From an uncultured Chitinophagales bacterium (lineage in GTDB: Bacteria > Bacteroidota > Bacteroidia > Chitinophagales > UBA2359): 64,000 nt of DNA. The stretch lies in assembly GCA_937927195.1 (NCBI GenBank), contig CALBCY010000109.1:21125-85124 (forward strand), read 5' to 3'. The notes below the pieces were generated by a model. It was not told the DNA's origin. It searched no databases and was given only the letters and a program-made list of their open reading frames with translations. Position numbers and translations under genes: made by a program. Positions 8,928-17,017 of the stretch are shown in pieces (the stretch's first letter is position 1; every line of letters begins with the position of its first letter).

Positions 8928-10126
8928 ACAGTTTTCAGGTAGGCATCCAGGCGATCTTGAACATTTTTACGCAAGTCCATATAAAAAAGAGAATAATCAA
9001 AGTTATGATAGTTTCCTCGAGGCATTACACCAAATCTAAAATGTGGCAAATCAGGAATTTCAGCATGTAAAAAACCCGATGATCGTGTTTGAGCAGCAAT
9101 TTCATTTTTTATAGGAGCAGTTAAACCAAGGGTATTCAAACCAATCTTATCTGGCTTACTAAACAATTCCCATTGGATCTTTTGTGCCCTGTCTATGTTC
9201 AAACAAACCGCACCAAGACTTTGGCTTTTATCAGTAATGGCCTCGTCTAATCGCCAACTTATTGGATTGATACTAACGGGTTTCTTCCCCACCCTTTTTT
9301 GCCAATGTCCTTCATCTATTGCCGGATACCAATGTTCGCATTTATCTAAAATAGCAATTGGATTTCCAGTCATAGAATAGGTATCATACCCAATCACACA
9401 ATGAAGATCATCGGCTTTTGTTGCCCTCTTTATGTTTTTTAAACTAACTCCGAATTTATCACTTGGAATTTGAAATCCGATCAGATAAGCGGCTATCATT
9501 TTATCAAAAAGCTCCTTATTGTTTTCAATTCGCTCTTCCAACAAACGCAGTCCATGTACCGTTCCTTGACTATGTCCAGCAATAAAAAATGGACGACCGT
9601 TGTTGTAGTTATCTAGATAGAATTGAAAGGCTCTTTCTACATCTTCATAGGCCAACTCAAGGGACTTTCGACTATTGTTCCCCCCTTCCAAAAAAGCAAA
9701 GAAAGTAGCTTGTCGATATCTGGGAGCATAGATTTTCGCCGAACCATTAAATACGGTTGCTTCAGATGGAATTGTGAGTTCATCAATGAATTCATTGGCC
9801 GAATGGAAATCCAAAGCGGCATTCCAATTTTCTTTTCCAAAATAGGAGGTTGGATGGATAAAGAAAACATCTGCTTCTGCAGTTTCTTGGGCGTTTACAG
9901 CTCCACAATTCTGTGGAACCAAAACTGATTTTCTTGGAGCTTTGGGATGAACAGCCCAGCAGTCCAAATCATTGTAATCTGGTGGTTCTGGATTGGGTGT
10001 TTGAATAAAAGTTTTTGAAGGACGGACTTTGGGAAGAAAGCCAATCCAGTCATAGGCATTCTTTACTAACTTTTTAGTCGAATTTAAAGACTTTGAAATT
10101 TTTTCTATAACGCTGAGATTTTCCAC
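8924..10126 (-). CDS. DUF3089 alpha/beta-hydrolase-like protein
   Basis: 400 residues from a GTG at 10126. The frame is open further upstream to ATGs near 10231-10243, but those lie inside a terminator hairpin of the neighbouring gene, and the intervening translation is not protein-like. A TATTTTTG box (minus strand, 10149-10156) sits just before the GTG. DUF3089 proteins are predicted alpha/beta hydrolases of unknown substrate. The nucleophile elbow GHSQGTVHG is present, as are the family blocks DVFFIHPTSYFG, IYAPRYRQA and a C-terminal NYHNFDYSLFYMDL. The TGA overlaps the ATG of the GH2 beta-mannosidase, forming a two-gene unit. No signal peptide is seen with this start. Pairing with a mannosidase could mean deacylation of a glycan, but that is speculation. 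Confidence 0.8.
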   Translation of the reverse strand: MENLSVIEKISKSLNSTKKLVKNAYDWIGFLPKVRPSKTFIQTPNPEPPDYNDLDCWAVHPKAPRKSVLVPQNCGAVNAQETAEADVFFIHPTSYFGKENWNAALDFHSANEFIDELTIPSEATVFNGSAKIYAPRYRQATFFAFLEGGNNSRKSLELAYEDVERAFQFYLDNYNNGRPFFIAGHSQGTVHGLRLLEERIENNKELFDKMIAAYLIGFQIPSDKFGVSLKNIKRATKADDLHCVIGYDTYSMTGNPIAILDKCEHWYPAIDEGHWQKRVGKKPVSINPISWRLDEAITDKSQSLGAVCLNIDRAQKIQWELFSKPDKIGLNTLGLTAPIKNEIAAQTRSSGFLHAEIPDLPHFRFGVMPRGNYHNFDYSLFYMDLRKNVQDRLDAYLKTV

Positions 10127-10148
10127 AAATGCTTGGTTTTTCGAATGG

Positions 10149-10156
10149 CAAAAATA
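10149..10156 (-). promoter_or_regulatory. candidate -7 promoter box for DUF3089-mannosidase unit
   Basis: On the minus strand the bases read TATTTTTG, a perfect match to the Bacteroidota -7 consensus TAnnTTTG, about 22 bases before the proposed GTG start at 10126. A clear -33 TTTG is not visible, so this is a moderate call. Confidence 0.45.
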
Positions 10157-10198
10157 ACAATGGGAAACTAAAAACTTAGTAATTCGACAAAAAAGGAA

Positions 10199-10248
10199 TT
10201 CAATTGCATAAAAAAACCCCTTGTAGACCATAATTGTCCACAAGAGGT
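10199..10248 (-). terminator. intrinsic terminator after S74/T9SS gene
   Basis: On the minus strand, CCTCTTGTGGAC pairs with GTCTACAAGGGG (12 bp with two G-U pairs) around a short loop and is followed by seven T. It lies about 90 bases past the stop of the S74-domain gene and just upstream of the DUF3089 gene, so it should separate the two transcription units. Confidence 0.7.
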
Positions 10249-10280
10249 AGTTATTTTATCAGAAACGATTCAATTCAAAA

Positions 10281-10324
10281 TTGCTTCTTCTTTGCTTTCT
10301 CTTTGCTTCTTCTTTGCTTTCTCT
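10281..10324. repeat. 22-bp tandem repeat, two full copies plus a partial
   Basis: Two perfect 22-base copies (10281-10302 and 10303-10324), each starting TTGCTTCTTC and ending TTTCTCT, are followed by a partial third. They lie between the stop of the S74/T9SS gene and its terminator. They are non-coding and pyrimidine-rich on the plus strand. Confidence 0.85.
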
Positions 10325-10339
10325 TTGCTTTTATTATGG

Positions 10340-11488
10340 TTATTCTAAAACAATCTGTTTAGAATCAATTATTTTACCATCAACCACTAAAGAATACAGA
10401 TATAAACCATTGACCAAATTTTCCATATCCAATTCTATTTGAGAATTACCTTTATTGGTCAAATCAACAGATTTCAACTCCTTGCCAGTCAAATCAAAGA
10501 CTTTGATACTGGCAGTTTGGCTGTTTTCTGGCAAGAAATATTCGATGCGTGTGCTTTTTGAAAACGGATTGGGAACATTTTGTTTTACAAATGCTTTTTC
10601 CGATTCAAATAGATTTAGCCCAATCCCTTTATCCGCTTGATTTTGGTTTTTTAGTCTTTCCACTTCAACTTGTAGCGCCTCAATGGAGGCTTGTTGCTTT
10701 TCAATCAAACTTTGTTGCTCTTTGACAGAGTTGATTAAAATATAAGTCAACTCTGAAGGATCAACCGATAAGAATGATTCTTCTGAAAGTACTTCTTCAA
10801 CAGTTCCTGTTTCATCTTTGTAACTAGAAGCGATCTCTTTGTAAGTATTTTCAATGACCATTTCTGGTGCATATTTAGCAACATCCTGCGCAATTAAGCC
10901 AATGTGAGTTTGGTCATCAGCATTCGTTCCAAAACGACCATTGTATTGATAAGAAACAGGATTGATTAAACTCAATGTTTCCAAACCTTTGGTAAATGGA
11001 GCAATCTCTTTCTTGCTTCTTTTATCACTGGTAGCAATCCACATCCCTCCACCTGGTTTTGCAGCATTACCACTTGCCAAGTGCAATTTCTGCATAGGAT
11101 TATTTGTACCAATTCCAACGTAGCCATCAGCTTCTCTCACCCTAAACATGTATTGATTGGCACTATTTCTTACATCAAAAATTCTATTGGCTCCAACACA
11201 AAAAATAGATCCTGAAGCTTTCCCTCCAAAGTTGTCCAATGCATCTCTATTCATCACAAAATCTCCAAGTCCATCTATCGTCATGATCAATTGCTTTCCG
11301 TATGGTCCGATGGATTTAAAATGATCTTTTACAAGGATTGAACCTCTGATATCTAATTTCTCACTTGCGGTCGGGTTTGCTTCAGTTGATCCCATCACAA
11401 CATTTCCATTTGGAGCAAGCACTTTAACTTGCGACATCAGAAATATTGGAGCCAGAATCAATAAGAATAACAAGGATGATTTTTTCAT
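10340..11488 (-). CDS. S74 chaperone-domain protein with T9SS type A sorting domain
   Basis: 382 residues with a signal peptide (MKKSSLLFLL, then MSQ). The central region has YVGIGTNNPMQKL, a pattern common in tail-fibre-like beta-helical proteins. A peptidase S74 intramolecular chaperone domain follows: SDKRSKKEIAPF, then THIGLIAQDV. In phage fibres this domain trimerises the protein and auto-cleaves. A coiled coil spans about residues 250-275. The C-terminus is a T9SS type A sorting domain (NVPNPFSKSTRIEYFLPE, IKVFDLTGKE, LVNGLYLYSL). The unusual feature is order: the S74 domain is normally at the extreme C-terminus, but here it is followed by coiled coil and sorting signal, as in other Bacteroidota examples. 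It is probably a surface-exposed trimeric fibre. A terminator lies downstream near 10199-10248. Confidence 0.87.
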   Translation of the reverse strand: MKKSSLLFLLILAPIFLMSQVKVLAPNGNVVMGSTEANPTASEKLDIRGSILVKDHFKSIGPYGKQLIMTIDGLGDFVMNRDALDNFGGKASGSIFCVGANRIFDVRNSANQYMFRVREADGYVGIGTNNPMQKLHLASGNAAKPGGGMWIATSDKRSKKEIAPFTKGLETLSLINPVSYQYNGRFGTNADDQTHIGLIAQDVAKYAPEMVIENTYKEIASSYKDETGTVEEVLSEESFLSVDPSELTYILINSVKEQQSLIEKQQASIEALQVEVERLKNQNQADKGIGLNLFESEKAFVKQNVPNPFSKSTRIEYFLPENSQTASIKVFDLTGKELKSVDLTNKGNSQIELDMENLVNGLYLYSLVVDGKIIDSKQIVLE

Positions 11489-11877
11489 GATTTCGAATTT
11501 TATTCTTTAGGTTAATGGTAATATTTGCTTTTTTACGTAAATCTTTTTTCAAAGAAAAACCTAATTTCAAATCGGACAGAAATAGATTTTGTGTTCCTTA
11601 ATACTGTTAAAATTTATTTTACAAATTTCATTTAATAATAAAATGTTGAACAAATTAACACATTCTTGAACCAAATTCTTCCCACATTCCGTCCATTTTT
11701 GGACCAAACAAACCTTTTGAGCCACTCAGTCTACAAGAATGAAATGCATTTTACTAAAAATGAAAGCCAAAAGATTATATTTATAAGTCAAAATAATACT
11801 AAAAAATGTATTTAGCACATAAATTCTAGTATTTAAAGTTTAAGGTATAAAGAACATCAATCGACAACATTAAAAAT
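11489..11877. other. 389-bp AT-rich divergent intergenic region
   Basis: This stretch separates the divergently transcribed S74 protein and endonuclease/phosphatase-family genes and must hold both promoters. I see no perfect TAnnTTTG box, no structured RNA and no coding frame in it. Confidence 0.6.
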
Positions 11878-13137
11878 ATGAGCTATAAATCTGTCCTTTT
11901 TTACGCTTGCATAATCTCAACCTTCTGCATTTTTGTCTTCGGAACCTGTAAGGACGACCCAGAACATATGGACGAGGAGATCATTGAAATGATGAATGAC
12001 ACGATGGACGTAAGCATCATCGATACCATGCAGGTACTTTTCAAAGATACCATCAGGTTTGCAAGTTACAATGTCGCATTGTTTAGAAGCATTGAAGGAC
12101 AACTAATAACCAACTTGGGTAATTCGGACAGCGACCAAATCAATAAAGTGGCAGAAATTATTCAAAGGGTTCGCCCTGACGTTCTCGCTTTAATGGAATT
12201 TGACTATGATGAGAATGGTGAAGCATTGGACCTTTTTCAAAACAATTATTTAGCAATGGAACACAATGGAGCCCAAGCAATCGAGTATCCCTATGCTTAT
12301 GCCGTTCCTTCCAATACAGGAGTTCTCAGTGAAATCGATCTCAATTCCAGTGGCAACATTTCTCTACCAAATGACGCTTACGGTTTTGGCGAATTCCCCG
12401 GACAATACGCCTTTGCACTTTTATCCAAATATCGAATCGATGTAGAAAATCTCCGAAGCTTCCAAAATTTTCTTTGGAAAGACATGCCTGATGCAAGCCT
12501 ACCTGTAAAACCAAATGGGGACAGTTATTATCCTGATGAAGTACTCGATGTTTTCAGAGTCTCTTCTAAAAATCACATCGACCTTCCAGTTGAAGTTGAA
12601 CCAGGAGAATTTATTCACGTCCTGCTTTCTCACCCTACACCACCAGTATTTGACGGAGCAGAAGACAGAAACGGTCTAAGAAACCACGATGAAATAAGAT
12701 TGTTTGCCGACTATATTTCAAACAGCGAGTACCTCGTTGACGACAATGGCCAAAGCGGAGGTTTAGCAATTGACAAAAGTTTTGTAATAATGGGAGATTT
12801 AAACGCTGACCCAGTAGATGGAGACAGTGCAGATGACGCAATCTTACAATTATTGAATCATCCAAATGTAAACAGCGATATAACAACAGGTGATAAAGTC
12901 CCTGCAAGTGCTGGCGGCACAGAACACAACCAATCAAGTGGAGATCAAGGCGATCCCCAATTCGACACCTCTTTCTTTGGTCTAAGAATCGATTACATCA
13001 TTCCATCCAAAGACCTGGAAGTGCTCGATTCTGGCTGTTTCTGGCCAGCCAGTTCTGATGATTTGGGATATTTAACAAACAATCAAGCCAGCTCTGACCA
13101 TTTGTTGATCTGGGCGGATTTGATCTATGAGGAATAA
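11878..13137 (+). CDS. endonuclease/exonuclease/phosphatase-family exported protein
   Basis: 419 residues. The N-terminus has a hydrophobic signal ending FVFGTC, a possible though non-canonical lipobox, followed by an acidic Met-rich linker. The body carries the signature segments of the EEP (DNase I-like) superfamily: RFASYNVALF with the first Asn, RPDVLALMEFDYD with the metal-binding Glu, FVIMGDLNADPVDGD with the Asp/Asn pair, and the terminal SSDHLLIWADL with the catalytic Asp-His. An HVLLSHPTPP block supplies the middle His. The catalytic set looks intact. Members cleave phosphodiesters in nucleic acids, inositol phosphates or sphingomyelin; which one cannot be told here. It is likely periplasmic or surface-bound, perhaps for nutrient phosphate or DNA scavenging. 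A strong hairpin terminator follows at 13221-13257. Confidence 0.85.
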   Translation: MSYKSVLFYACIISTFCIFVFGTCKDDPEHMDEEIIEMMNDTMDVSIIDTMQVLFKDTIRFASYNVALFRSIEGQLITNLGNSDSDQINKVAEIIQRVRPDVLALMEFDYDENGEALDLFQNNYLAMEHNGAQAIEYPYAYAVPSNTGVLSEIDLNSSGNISLPNDAYGFGEFPGQYAFALLSKYRIDVENLRSFQNFLWKDMPDASLPVKPNGDSYYPDEVLDVFRVSSKNHIDLPVEVEPGEFIHVLLSHPTPPVFDGAEDRNGLRNHDEIRLFADYISNSEYLVDDNGQSGGLAIDKSFVIMGDLNADPVDGDSADDAILQLLNHPNVNSDITTGDKVPASAGGTEHNQSSGDQGDPQFDTSFFGLRIDYIIPSKDLEVLDSGCFWPASSDDLGYLTNNQASSDHLLIWADLIYEE

Positions 13138-13220
13138 GCCTTTGGCTATTGGCCTTTAGCCGTTGGCTGGATGTGGATGCTAATATCTATAACCTAGTAA
13201 TAAAACCAATAACAAAATAA

Positions 13221-13257
13221 AAAAGGAGAATCCATAAATGGATTCTCCTTTTTTATT
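13221..13257. terminator. bidirectional intrinsic terminator
   Basis: A perfect 14-bp stem (AAAAGGAGAATCCA with its complement) around a TAAA loop has A-tract and T-tract flanks, so it can serve both the EEP-family gene and transketolase. Confidence 0.88.
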
Positions 13258-13262
13258 TTAAA

Positions 13263-13384
13263 AGCTTTTATTCAAGTATAGTAAAACATTTCTGCTAGCA
13301 AAAAACCAACGGCCAATGGCTAAAGGCTTTCACTTAGCTTAACAGCTTTTATTCAAGAATAGTAAAATATTTCTGCTAGCAAAA
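13263..13384. repeat. 41-bp direct repeat, two copies 81 bp apart
   Basis: The segments 13263-13303 and 13344-13384 share AGCTTTTATTCAAG, ATAGTAAAA and ATTTCTGCTAGCAAAA, differing at only a few positions. They are non-coding and lie downstream of the terminator. Confidence 0.8.
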
Positions 13385-13501
13385 TCCAACAGGCAATATT
13401 TTTTGCAGAAAAATTTCAGCCGTACCAAAAGCTAAGCCAAAGGCAAGCGTACCAATAGCAATGGCGAAGCCGAGCGGACCAACAGCGAAGCGTACTCCTT
13501 C

Positions 13502-15544
13502 CTACCCCTTCAAAATCTTCAATACTTGTTTACAAACATTATCTGCAGTAAAACCAAATTTCTTATCCAAGACCGTATATGGCGCTGAGTATCCAAAATG
13601 ATCCAAGCCCCAAACAGTTCCATTGGCACCAACCAATCCTTCTAAAGTAACCGGCAAACCTGCAGTTAAACCAAACCTCGGCACTGCATCTGGCAATACT
13701 TTTCTTTGGTATCCTTTGCTTTGACTTCTAAACAATCCTTCAGATGGAATCGATACGATTCGAACTTTCAATCCCTTTTCCTTTTCTAGCTTTACAGCTC
13801 CTTCAACCAAAGTTGCTACTTCAGATCCATTCGCCAACAAGACCACATCGGGCGTTCCTTTGCAATCCTGAACAATGTAACCACCCTTCTCAGCATTCAT
13901 CGCATCCTTAAAGCGATTGCCATTCTTCCCTTTAGCTGGAAGATCCTGAATGTTCTGTCTCGACAAGATCAAACCACTTGGAGTATCCGTATTCTCAAGC
14001 GCCATTTTCCAACAAATGGTGGTTTCATGTGCATCCGCAGGACGCAAAGCCAAGAAGCTGTTCTTACCAGCATGGTTCTTCAACTTCTCCATCAACCTCA
14101 ACTGCGCTTCTTGCTCAACAGGTTGATGTGTTGGCCCATCCTCCCCTACTCTAAAGGCATCATGTGTCCATAAGAATTTAACAGGCTGTTCCATCAATGC
14201 TGCAACTCGAATCGCAGGTTTCATATAGTCAGAAAAAGCAAAGAAGGTCGCACATACTGGAATAACTCCGCCATGCAAAGACATGCCAGTTGCAAGAGCT
14301 GCCATCGTCAATTCCGCTACACCTGCTTGTAGAAATGCTCCTGAAAAATCGCCTCTTTTAAATACTGTGGTTTTCTTCAAAAAGGCTTCTGTCTTATCGC
14401 TGTTACACAAATCCGCCGAAGCGACAATCATGTTTTCAACCTTATCTGCAAAATGTGCCAAAACTGTAGCAGAAGAGTTTCTACTTGCATCATTCGGCTT
14501 TTGCTCTATTTTCTCCCAATTAATTTTTGGCAATTTGTTATTGAAAAAGTCTTTTATCTTTTTTGCCTCTTTCTTATGAGTCGCTTCCCATTTTTTAATT
14601 TTTTCCTTTCGTTTCTTCGCTGCAGCGCTCTTCTTCTTCAACACCTTTTCATAGGATTTCGCTACATCAGGAAAAACCTGAAATGGATCATTCGGATCAC
14701 CGCCCAAACTCTTAATGGTTGCCTCAAAAGATGCACTCGACTTACCCAATGGCTTTCCATGCAATTCAACTTTCCCTTCATACTTTGAACCATCTTCCAA
14801 TTTCACCCCAAGTCCCATAACGGTCTTTCCGATGATCAAAGTTGGACGGTCTTTTTCTGCATTCCCTGCCTTAATTGCTTTTCTAATCGCATCGTGATCG
14901 TTCCCATCAATGGTCATCACATGCCAATTCCAAGCCTCGTACTTTTTAGCAGTATCTTCACTCGTCACCACATCAACTTCTGTAGAAAGCTGAATGTCGT
15001 TGGCATCGTAAAACATCACGATATTCCCCAATCCCAAGTAACCTGCTATCCTTCCAGCTCCTTGTGAAATTTCTTCTTGAACACCACCATCAGAAATATA
15101 CAGATAGGTTTTGTGCTCAAAGTTTTTTCCAAAACGATCGACTAAAAATCTTTCTGCGATGGCCGCTCCAACACCAAAAGCATGGCCCAATCCCAAAGGA
15201 CCAGAAGTATTTTCAATGCCTCTTTCTACATCCAATTCCGGATGCCCTGGCGTTGGACTTCCCCACTGCCTGAAATTTGCCACTTCCTTTAAAGTGTAGT
15301 TTCCCAATAAACATTGAGAGCCATAAAGCATGGCAGACATATGACCAGCGTCCAAAAAGAAACGATCCCTCCAAGGCCAGCTCATATCATCTGGATCGTA
15401 ATTCATAAATTCGGTATACAGTACATGCATAAAATCTGCACCACCCATTGGCCCCCCCGGATGTCCAGATGAAGCCTTCTCTACCATCGCAGCTGCCAAA
15501 ATTCTAATGTTGTCAGCTGATTTTATTGAAATATTTTTATTCAT
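13502..15544 (-). CDS. tkt: transketolase
   Basis: 680 residues, as expected for a single-chain transketolase. It moves two-carbon ketol units between sugar phosphates in the non-oxidative pentose phosphate pathway, using thiamine diphosphate. I start at MNKNISIKSADNIR; the frame is open to about 15625 but that part is a GC-rich repeat, not protein. The N-terminal diphosphate-binding part has SSGHPGGPMGGADF and a GDG-type region (YISDGGVQEE), and the middle pyrimidine domain has RVGEDGPTHQPVEQ. A Lys-rich, probably coiled linker (about residues 290-345) joins them. The C-terminal domain has VPRFGLTAG. The gene is monocistronic: the terminator lies in the convergent gap downstream, and there is a leader of several hundred bases upstream. 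Confidence 0.95.
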   Translation of the reverse strand: MNKNISIKSADNIRILAAAMVEKASSGHPGGPMGGADFMHVLYTEFMNYDPDDMSWPWRDRFFLDAGHMSAMLYGSQCLLGNYTLKEVANFRQWGSPTPGHPELDVERGIENTSGPLGLGHAFGVGAAIAERFLVDRFGKNFEHKTYLYISDGGVQEEISQGAGRIAGYLGLGNIVMFYDANDIQLSTEVDVVTSEDTAKKYEAWNWHVMTIDGNDHDAIRKAIKAGNAEKDRPTLIIGKTVMGLGVKLEDGSKYEGKVELHGKPLGKSSASFEATIKSLGGDPNDPFQVFPDVAKSYEKVLKKKSAAAKKRKEKIKKWEATHKKEAKKIKDFFNNKLPKINWEKIEQKPNDASRNSSATVLAHFADKVENMIVASADLCNSDKTEAFLKKTTVFKRGDFSGAFLQAGVAELTMAALATGMSLHGGVIPVCATFFAFSDYMKPAIRVAALMEQPVKFLWTHDAFRVGEDGPTHQPVEQEAQLRLMEKLKNHAGKNSFLALRPADAHETTICWKMALENTDTPSGLILSRQNIQDLPAKGKNGNRFKDAMNAEKGGYIVQDCKGTPDVVLLANGSEVATLVEGAVKLEKEKGLKVRIVSIPSEGLFRSQSKGYQRKVLPDAVPRFGLTAGLPVTLEGLVGANGTVWGLDHFGYSAPYTVLDKKFGFTADNVCKQVLKILKG

Positions 15545-15991
15545 TATTATTATTTTTTCATTCTTATTTGGGCGTTCCCTTCGGGCGGGCTGCTCCGGGC
15601 TACACTTCGTTTCGGTGCTGCGCACAGCTTCCTTCGGGCGCTCCCTACATATCCCTAACGCGAATCTTCTGTAAAAATAAGAAAATCCTTGTCAGTCATT
15701 CAAGCATATTACTTTATTAATTACGTCCCAGTTGGTTTAAATGATTTACCTACAGTAAATAAAACATTCAAATGAGTTTTTAATGCGATAAAATGGCTTT
15801 CATTTCTCTATTTTTTTAAACAGAGCATTATAAATTACAATCTGAGTAATTAGACTAACATCGAAGTGGTTTGGGAACCGAAAACTCCCTTATACCCAAT
15901 CAGAAGCCTGCCCTGACTGCGATCACGGGATGGTTATTTTTTCCCCAACCAATATCAGGTATAAAAAAATACAAATTCTAGTTTTGAAAAT
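15545..15991. other. 447-bp region upstream of transketolase
   Basis: It holds the transketolase leader on the minus strand, including the GC-rich repeat element at 15570-15662, and the stretch between that and the LysE-family stop. The remainder (15663-15991) is AT-rich, apart from a small GC-richer patch near 15905-15935, and I see no coding frame or promoter box in it. Confidence 0.6.
15570..15662. repeat. GC-rich Bacteroidota-type interspersed element
   Basis: About 92 bases of GC-rich sequence stand in an otherwise AT-rich gap. They run from GGGCGTTCCCTTCGGGCGG through TGCTCCGGGC and GCTGCGCACAGC to CATATCCCTAACGCG. The ends form a short inverted pair, GCGTT and AACGC, with internal CGGGC/GCCCG-type complements that could fold. 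The pattern is like the 'GGGCGTTCCC ... CCCTAACGC' intergenic elements I recall from many Bacteroidota genomes; copy number elsewhere cannot be checked here. It lies 26 bases upstream of the transketolase start. Confidence 0.65.
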
Positions 15992-16597
15992 TTAGATCAA
16001 TACTTTGTAAATAAGTACCAGGCCGAAAATAATTAATCCACATCCTGCAACCAATCGCATATAGAAAAATCTTTTGGCTGTCATATAATTTCTGATTTTG
16101 TCAGCCGAATACACTTTTAATACATCAGTAAACCCAACAGTAATTAGGATCATCGCTAGATAACCCAGACCTTCTGAAAAACCAGCCCCCCTTTCAGATA
16201 GCTGACTGATAATTCCTCCCCAAAAAATAAATATAAAAGGATTAAGCACATTGATTGCCGCCCCCTTCAAGAAAAAACCACCATAATTTTTTGCACTCAG
16301 TTGCTCTTCTGCCAATTTCTTCGGTTTCTTTATAATTGAAACCAATCCAAACACAATCAAAACAATTCCACCCAATAGACCAATGTAAATTTGATAAGCC
16401 GAATTATTAGCAAAATAGGAAAGGCCAAAATAAACCATCAAAATATAAAGCATATCGCTGAACCAAGCACCTACAGCCAAAGATATTCCGGCCCAAAAGC
16501 CCTTTTCTATGCCCAATTCCACAAGAGCAAAAAAAACTGGTCCAGTCATTACGCTCAAGAAAACCCCCATCAACACCCCTTCAATCAATAAGCTCAT
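15992..16597 (-). CDS. LysE-family transporter
   Basis: 201 residues with about six transmembrane helices, the normal size for the LysE/RhtB export superfamily. These proteins export amino acids or related solutes by proton or cation exchange. The N-terminal signature is present: GVLMGVFLSVMTGPVFFALVE, followed by GFWAGISLAVGAWFSDMLY. A short charged loop (IIKKPKKLAEEQ) separates helices three and four, and NPFIFIFWGG gives the conserved Asn-Pro block. The start ATG overlaps the end of a small unrecognised frame (16581-16772) on the same strand. Substrate is unknown; neighbouring genes do not suggest one. Confidence 0.88.
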   Translation of the reverse strand: MSLLIEGVLMGVFLSVMTGPVFFALVELGIEKGFWAGISLAVGAWFSDMLYILMVYFGLSYFANNSAYQIYIGLLGGIVLIVFGLVSIIKKPKKLAEEQLSAKNYGGFFLKGAAINVLNPFIFIFWGGIISQLSERGAGFSEGLGYLAMILITVGFTDVLKVYSADKIRNYMTAKRFFYMRLVAGCGLIIFGLVLIYKVLI

Positions 16598-16772
16598 TCT
16601 TCTTTCCCTTTAAAAAGCCCAAAGCTAAATAATTTCCAAACCATTCCCAGTTGTTAAGATCATAAGTTTCTGATCGAAATAAACGAAATAGTTTTTCATT
16701 GATCAAGGCCAAGGCCTGTCCCCAGCGAAAGTGAGAATCTCCGACCTTAGTTTCATATAATGGAGGAATCCT
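16581..16772 (-). pseudogene. unrecognised small reading frame overlapping lysE-like start
   Basis: A 63-codon minus-strand frame with no ATG runs from after a TGA (16773-16775) to a TGA at 16581-16583, inside the first codons of the LysE-family gene. Its second half reads like real protein: LFRLFRSETYDLNNWEWF then GNYLALGFLKGKKNELID. A TTG at 16712 or 16706 could start a 41-43-residue product; otherwise it is the C-terminal remnant of a decayed gene. The 17-base overlap with the transporter start would fit translational coupling. I recognise no family. Part of its upstream half may be intergenic repeat rather than coding sequence. Confidence 0.35.
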
Positions 16773-17017
16773 TCAAGGCAGCGCAGTATTTATACTGTCA
16801 AGAACTTAGGAGCTGAACCATTAGCTCAAACACAATCCGCTCATCAATTGCCTACAATTATATTTTATTGAAAAAATTAATATTTAAAACTACTAGACAA
16901 ATAAACCAAACTTAAAAACCTTTGTCAAAACAACTCTTCTGCAGAAGAACAGTCAGGGATTTATGATTTACTGGATTCAACATTTAAACAATTTGTTCAC
17001 CAGTTAAATTATCAATA

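Larger units (their letters stand above)
13138..13501. other. 364-bp convergent intergenic region rich in repeats
   Basis: This gap between two convergent genes has no reading frame of note. It contains the bidirectional terminator, a duplicated 41-bp segment with 81-bp spacing, and short words built on GGCCTTTAGCC/GCCAATGGCTAAAGGC that form an inverted pair on either side of the terminator. The last 100 bases are rich in GCGAAGC-like words. Confidence 0.75.

Noticed and set aside
9623..9928. 101-codon plus-strand frame inside the DUF3089 gene
   Set aside because: Antisense shadow; the minus-strand frame carries the hydrolase motifs.
15570..15662. GC-rich block considered as the N-terminus of transketolase
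   Set aside because: The frame is open through it, but the translation (RSTETKCSPEQPARRERPNK) does not fit transketolases, and the family start matches the ATG at 15544.
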